Origin: Lachnospiraceae bacterium
GTDB taxonomy: Bacteria > Bacillota > Clostridia > Lachnospirales > Lachnospiraceae
DNA length: 8,130 nucleotides
NCBI GenBank assembly: GCA_021202575.1
Contig: JAJQCU010000173.1
Coordinates: 1-8,130 of the forward strand
Direction of reading: 5' to 3'
The position numbers were made by a program, and so were the translations under genes. Position 1 is the stretch's first letter; the number at the start of each line of letters is the position of its first letter. Below the pieces are notes generated by a model, which saw nothing but the letters and a program-made list of their open reading frames with translations, had not been told where the DNA came from and ran no database searches. Below, piece after piece: positions 6,096-8,130 of this stretch.

Positions 6096-7448
6096 ATGAA
6101 ATATACAGAGTTTAAGGAGCGGGTAATGGCGGCGGCAGCCTCCAGAGGCCTGACGGAATATGAGCTGTACGCGCAGGAGAAGGAAAATATCAGCGCGGAG
6201 ACTCTAAATCATGAGATTTCCGCTTTTTCCTCCGGCAATGTGACCGGAGCCTGCTTCCGCTGCGTTTCTCGGGGAAAGCTGGGTTATGCCTCCACAGAGC
6301 TTTATACGCCGTCGGAGGCGGAGCGGGTGGTGGAGGCCGCCATGGAAAATGCCGCTTGCCTTGAGACGGAGGGCGAGGCCTTTCTTCACGGGCCGGGGGA
6401 TACCTATACGAAGGTGGAAGCCGGGACTGTCACCGAACCCACCGCGTCCCAGCTGACTGGGCTGGCGATGCAAATAGAGGAGGCGGCCTACGCGGCGGAT
6501 TTAAAAGTTGCGGACGGCAGCCAGTCCGGTGCGGTTTTTTACCGGAATCAGATTTATCTGAGCAATTCCAGAGGGTTGGACTTGACTCATGAAAACGCCT
6601 ATACGATGGCATACAGCTCCCCCATCGCAAAAGAAGGAGAGGAAATGTTCAGCGGCTTTTATTCTGTCGGCGGAGATTTTGCCGGTCTCGATCCCCAGTC
6701 GATTGCCCAGAAAGGGGTGGAGGACGCGGTCTCCCAGATTGGCGCCCGCATCCTGCCGACGGGAACCTATGATGTGATGTTTTCTAATCACATGACAGCC
6801 GCGCTGCTCAGAGTTTACGCGAATATTTTTTCTGCGGAAGCGGCGCAGAAGGGAATGAGCCCGCTCGCCGGAAAAGAGGGAGAGCCTGTGGCGGCTCCCT
6901 GCGTGACGCTGACCGATGATCCCTTCTGCGGGGAGAGCCTAGTGCGGGTCCCCTTCGATGGGGAGGGCGTGGCGACCAGCCGCAGGGATGTGGTAAAAGA
7001 GGGCAGGCTTGTGACCCTGCTCTATAATCTTGCGGCCGCGCACAAAGCGGGCGTGGCTTCCACCGGCAACGGCGTAAAGGCGGGCTATGCGGCCCCTGTC
7101 AGCATCCAGCCCCACAATTTTTATCTGCAAAAAGGAGGCGGCGGCGCCACGGAGGAAATGTATGAAAAGCTGGGCGACGGCGTTTACATCACGGAGCTGA
7201 ACGGAATGCACGCCGGCGCCAACCCGGTGACCGGCGACTTCTCTCTGGCAAGCGCGGGCTTCCTGATTGAAAAGGGAAAAAAGACCGGGCCGGTCAAGGG
7301 CTTTACGGTTTCCGGCAATTTCTATCAGCTGCTACAGGACATTGCCCTGGTGGGGGATGACTGGGAGCTGCGCCCGCCCATGCGGGGAGGCTCCTGCTTC
7401 GGAGGGCCTTCCTTTATCGTGCGGGGCATGAGCGTCGGCGGGAAGTAG
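6096..7448 (+). CDS. tldE: TldE/PmbA, partner subunit of TldD/TldE
   Basis: This 450-residue protein is the second subunit of the TldD/TldE complex (also called PmbA). It shares the TldD/PmbA fold but lacks the HExxxH motif, as expected of the noncatalytic partner that helps form the substrate channel. Family signatures include GANPVTGDFSLASAGFLIEKG, VSGNFYQLLQDIALVGDD and the C-terminal end GPSFIVRGMSVGGK. Two ATGs stand side by side at 6093 and 6096 in the same frame. AGGAGGG (6084-6090) lies three bases from the first when measured from GGAGG and six from the second, so 6096 is preferred and 6093 remains possible. The gene follows tldD by 15 bases and is almost certainly cotranscribed and cotranslated in balanced amounts. 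No truncation or frameshift is seen. A bidirectional terminator follows. Confidence 0.94.
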   Translation: MKYTEFKERVMAAAASRGLTEYELYAQEKENISAETLNHEISAFSSGNVTGACFRCVSRGKLGYASTELYTPSEAERVVEAAMENAACLETEGEAFLHGPGDTYTKVEAGTVTEPTASQLTGLAMQIEEAAYAADLKVADGSQSGAVFYRNQIYLSNSRGLDLTHENAYTMAYSSPIAKEGEEMFSGFYSVGGDFAGLDPQSIAQKGVEDAVSQIGARILPTGTYDVMFSNHMTAALLRVYANIFSAEAAQKGMSPLAGKEGEPVAAPCVTLTDDPFCGESLVRVPFDGEGVATSRRDVVKEGRLVTLLYNLAAAHKAGVASTGNGVKAGYAAPVSIQPHNFYLQKGGGGATEEMYEKLGDGVYITELNGMHAGANPVTGDFSLASAGFLIEKGKKTGPVKGFTVSGNFYQLLQDIALVGDDWELRPPMRGGSCFGGPSFIVRGMSVGGK

Positions 7449-7466
7449 AACAGGGTGTATAGAATG

Positions 7467-7495
7467 TGACAAAATGGCGTGGACAACGCCGGTCA
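7467..7495 (+). other. Small hairpin after tldE
   Basis: GGCGT (7476-7480) and ACGCC (7486-7490) pair around the loop GGACA, with a possible outer helix TGAC (7467-7470) with GTCA (7492-7495). No T run follows. It may shield the 3' end of the tldDE transcript ahead of the real terminator. The rest of the 7449-7609 gap holds only the bidirectional terminator. Confidence 0.3.
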
Positions 7496-7510
7496 TAATT
7501 TATTCAAAAA

Positions 7511-7538
7511 AGAGTCGGTGAGAAACCGGCTCTCTTTT
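7511..7538. terminator. Bidirectional terminator between convergent genes
   Basis: AGAGTCGGT (7511-7519) pairs with ACCGGCTCT (7525-7533, one G-T pair) around the loop GAGAA. On the plus strand the tail is CTTTT (7534-7538), serving tldDE. On the minus strand the stem is followed by a run of six T (complement of 7505-7510), serving the DUF4160 gene. The flanking A and T runs and the convergent gene arrangement fit a two-way terminator. Confidence 0.78.
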
Positions 7539-7609
7539 GCTGGAAAATATTATCTCGTCATGGCAGAAGTGATTTTGTATCCGCTGCGCTGTCTCAATCA
7601 TTTTTTAAT

Positions 7610-7864
7610 TCAACTGAAATAATCAAACCATGCCGCCAGTATTTCCGCTCTGTTTTCCAGAATATAGCGCGCAATTTTTTTCAGATCATTTTGTGGTATC
7701 TGTCCTTTATTGTGCTCCAATTTAATGCCATCTTTTGTAATCCAGAATTTTGTGGCATTCGGTGACGGCGCCCCTTTGCAGACATGAATGTGGGGTGGTT
7801 CTCCATCTTCTCTTGACCAGAAGAAAAATCTGTACCCAAGAAAATCAATTAACGCCTTAGGCAT
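7610..7864 (-). CDS. DUF4160 domain protein
   Basis: An 84-residue protein filling the whole DUF4160 fold. The family signs are all present: an N-terminal GYRFFFWSREDGEPPHIHV segment with the PPHIHV motif, KFWI in the middle, and a C-terminal helix with ENRAEILAAWFDYF. DUF4160 genes commonly sit beside another small gene (often DUF2442) and have been suspected of forming toxin-antitoxin-like pairs, but no activity is established to my knowledge. The start is set by ATG at 7864-7862 with AGGAGG (complement of 7873-7878) eight bases upstream. A longer reading from TTG at 7888 is less likely. The start overlaps the stop of the upstream minus-strand gene by eight bases (ATGCCTAA), implying translational coupling. 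Base composition is visibly lower in GC than the rest of the window, which suggests an acquired segment. Confidence 0.85.
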   Translation of the reverse strand: MPKALIDFLGYRFFFWSREDGEPPHIHVCKGAPSPNATKFWITKDGIKLEHNKGQIPQNDLKKIARYILENRAEILAAWFDYFS

Positions 7865-8120
7865 TTTCTCCGCCTCCTTTCTGGGCAAAATCCCAGATGA
7901 GTGAAGAATTGTTTTTGGCGTATTTTTTTAGTTTTAAAATTTCGTTTTCAGAGAAGCCGAAGGATTTGCTTACGATTTCACCTGGTACAGTCATGTCAAG
8001 AAAATCAAAGCCGTTTTGGCATGGACGCTCAAAATGCACATCCACTACGTCAAAGCCGTCTTTTTCGTGTAATGCGCTGTGCGTCATCACAATATTATCG
8101 ACCGTGGAATAGTAGTACAT
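7857..8120 (-). CDS. Unrecognised 87-residue protein paired with DUF4160 gene
   Basis: I do not recognise this protein. It is small and acidic in its first half. An N-terminal part rich in beta-prone residues (DGFDVVDVHFERP near residues 21-33) is followed by GFDFLDMTVPGE and a likely C-terminal helix (SENEILKLKKYAKNN) ending in WDFAQKGGGENA. No signal peptide or membrane segment is seen. The ATG at 8120-8118 has AGG at 8130-8128 as a partial ribosome binding site cut by the window edge. The frame stays open to the edge, so a start further upstream cannot be excluded. The stop overlaps the DUF4160 start, so the two form an operon transcribed toward tldE. It takes the place that a DUF2442 protein often holds next to DUF4160, but I cannot see DUF2442 features in it. 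Confidence 0.65.
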   Translation of the reverse strand: MYYYSTVDNIVMTHSALHEKDGFDVVDVHFERPCQNGFDFLDMTVPGEIVSKSFGFSENEILKLKKYAKNNSSLIWDFAQKGGGENA

Positions 8121-8130
8121 GGTATTGCCT

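Noticed and set aside
7865..7888. TTG start at 7888 for the DUF4160 gene
   Set aside because: ATG at 7864 has AGGAGG eight bases upstream and begins where the family normally begins. The longer form would translate that ribosome binding site.
1..8130. CRISPR array, insertion sequence, tRNA or rRNA
   Set aside because: No regularly spaced direct repeats, transposase frame, target duplications or tRNA/rRNA-like segments were seen on either strand.

Overview
The window reads as ordinary chromosome from a fairly GC-rich Firmicute. Protein styles suggest a Clostridia member of the Lachnospiraceae type: a DUF2974 hydrolase, a KDPG aldolase with a C-terminal glyoxalase-like domain, strong GGAGG ribosome binding sites and a consensus sigma-A promoter. 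The taxonomic call is an inference from gene content and not a marker-based result.

Layout: (1) Positions 2-937 hold the 3' part of a DUF2974 (Mbeg1-like) alpha/beta hydrolase whose beginning lies before the window. (2) A 173-base intergenic region carries a near-perfect sigma-A promoter (990-1018). It drives a four-gene plus-strand cluster for unsaturated or ketodeoxy uronate breakdown: kduI (1111-1962), a KduD/DhuD-type short-chain dehydrogenase (2071-2862), an RpiB/LacAB-family isomerase resembling DhuI (2876-3517) and a KDPG/KHG aldolase fused to a VOC-like domain (3668-4630). A perfect GC-rich intrinsic terminator (4651-4684) closes it. (3) Two plus-strand genes, tldD (4701-6080) and tldE/pmbA (6096-7448), encode the two subunits of the TldD/TldE metallopeptidase. 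(4) A bidirectional terminator (7511-7538) separates them from a minus-strand, lower-GC pair of small overlapping genes: a DUF4160 protein (7610-7864) and an unrecognised 87-residue protein (7857-8120).

How the genes work together: polysaccharide lyases and unsaturated uronyl hydrolases, not in this window, would release an unsaturated uronate that rearranges to 5-keto-4-deoxyuronate (DKI). KduI and/or the DhuI-like protein would isomerise it, the dehydrogenase would reduce the product to 2-keto-3-deoxygluconate (KDG), and after phosphorylation by a KDG kinase (absent here) the aldolase would split KDPG to pyruvate and glyceraldehyde-3-phosphate.

The most interesting points are the pairing of two unrelated isomerase families apparently aimed at the same step, the aldolase-VOC fusion with a plausible metal site, a roughly 100-base structured palindromic element between the DhuI-like gene and the aldolase, a shared 10-base motif ahead of kduI and the dehydrogenase, and an uncharacterised translationally coupled small-gene pair. 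I found no clear new defence or mobile system, no CRISPR array and no RNA gene of a known class.
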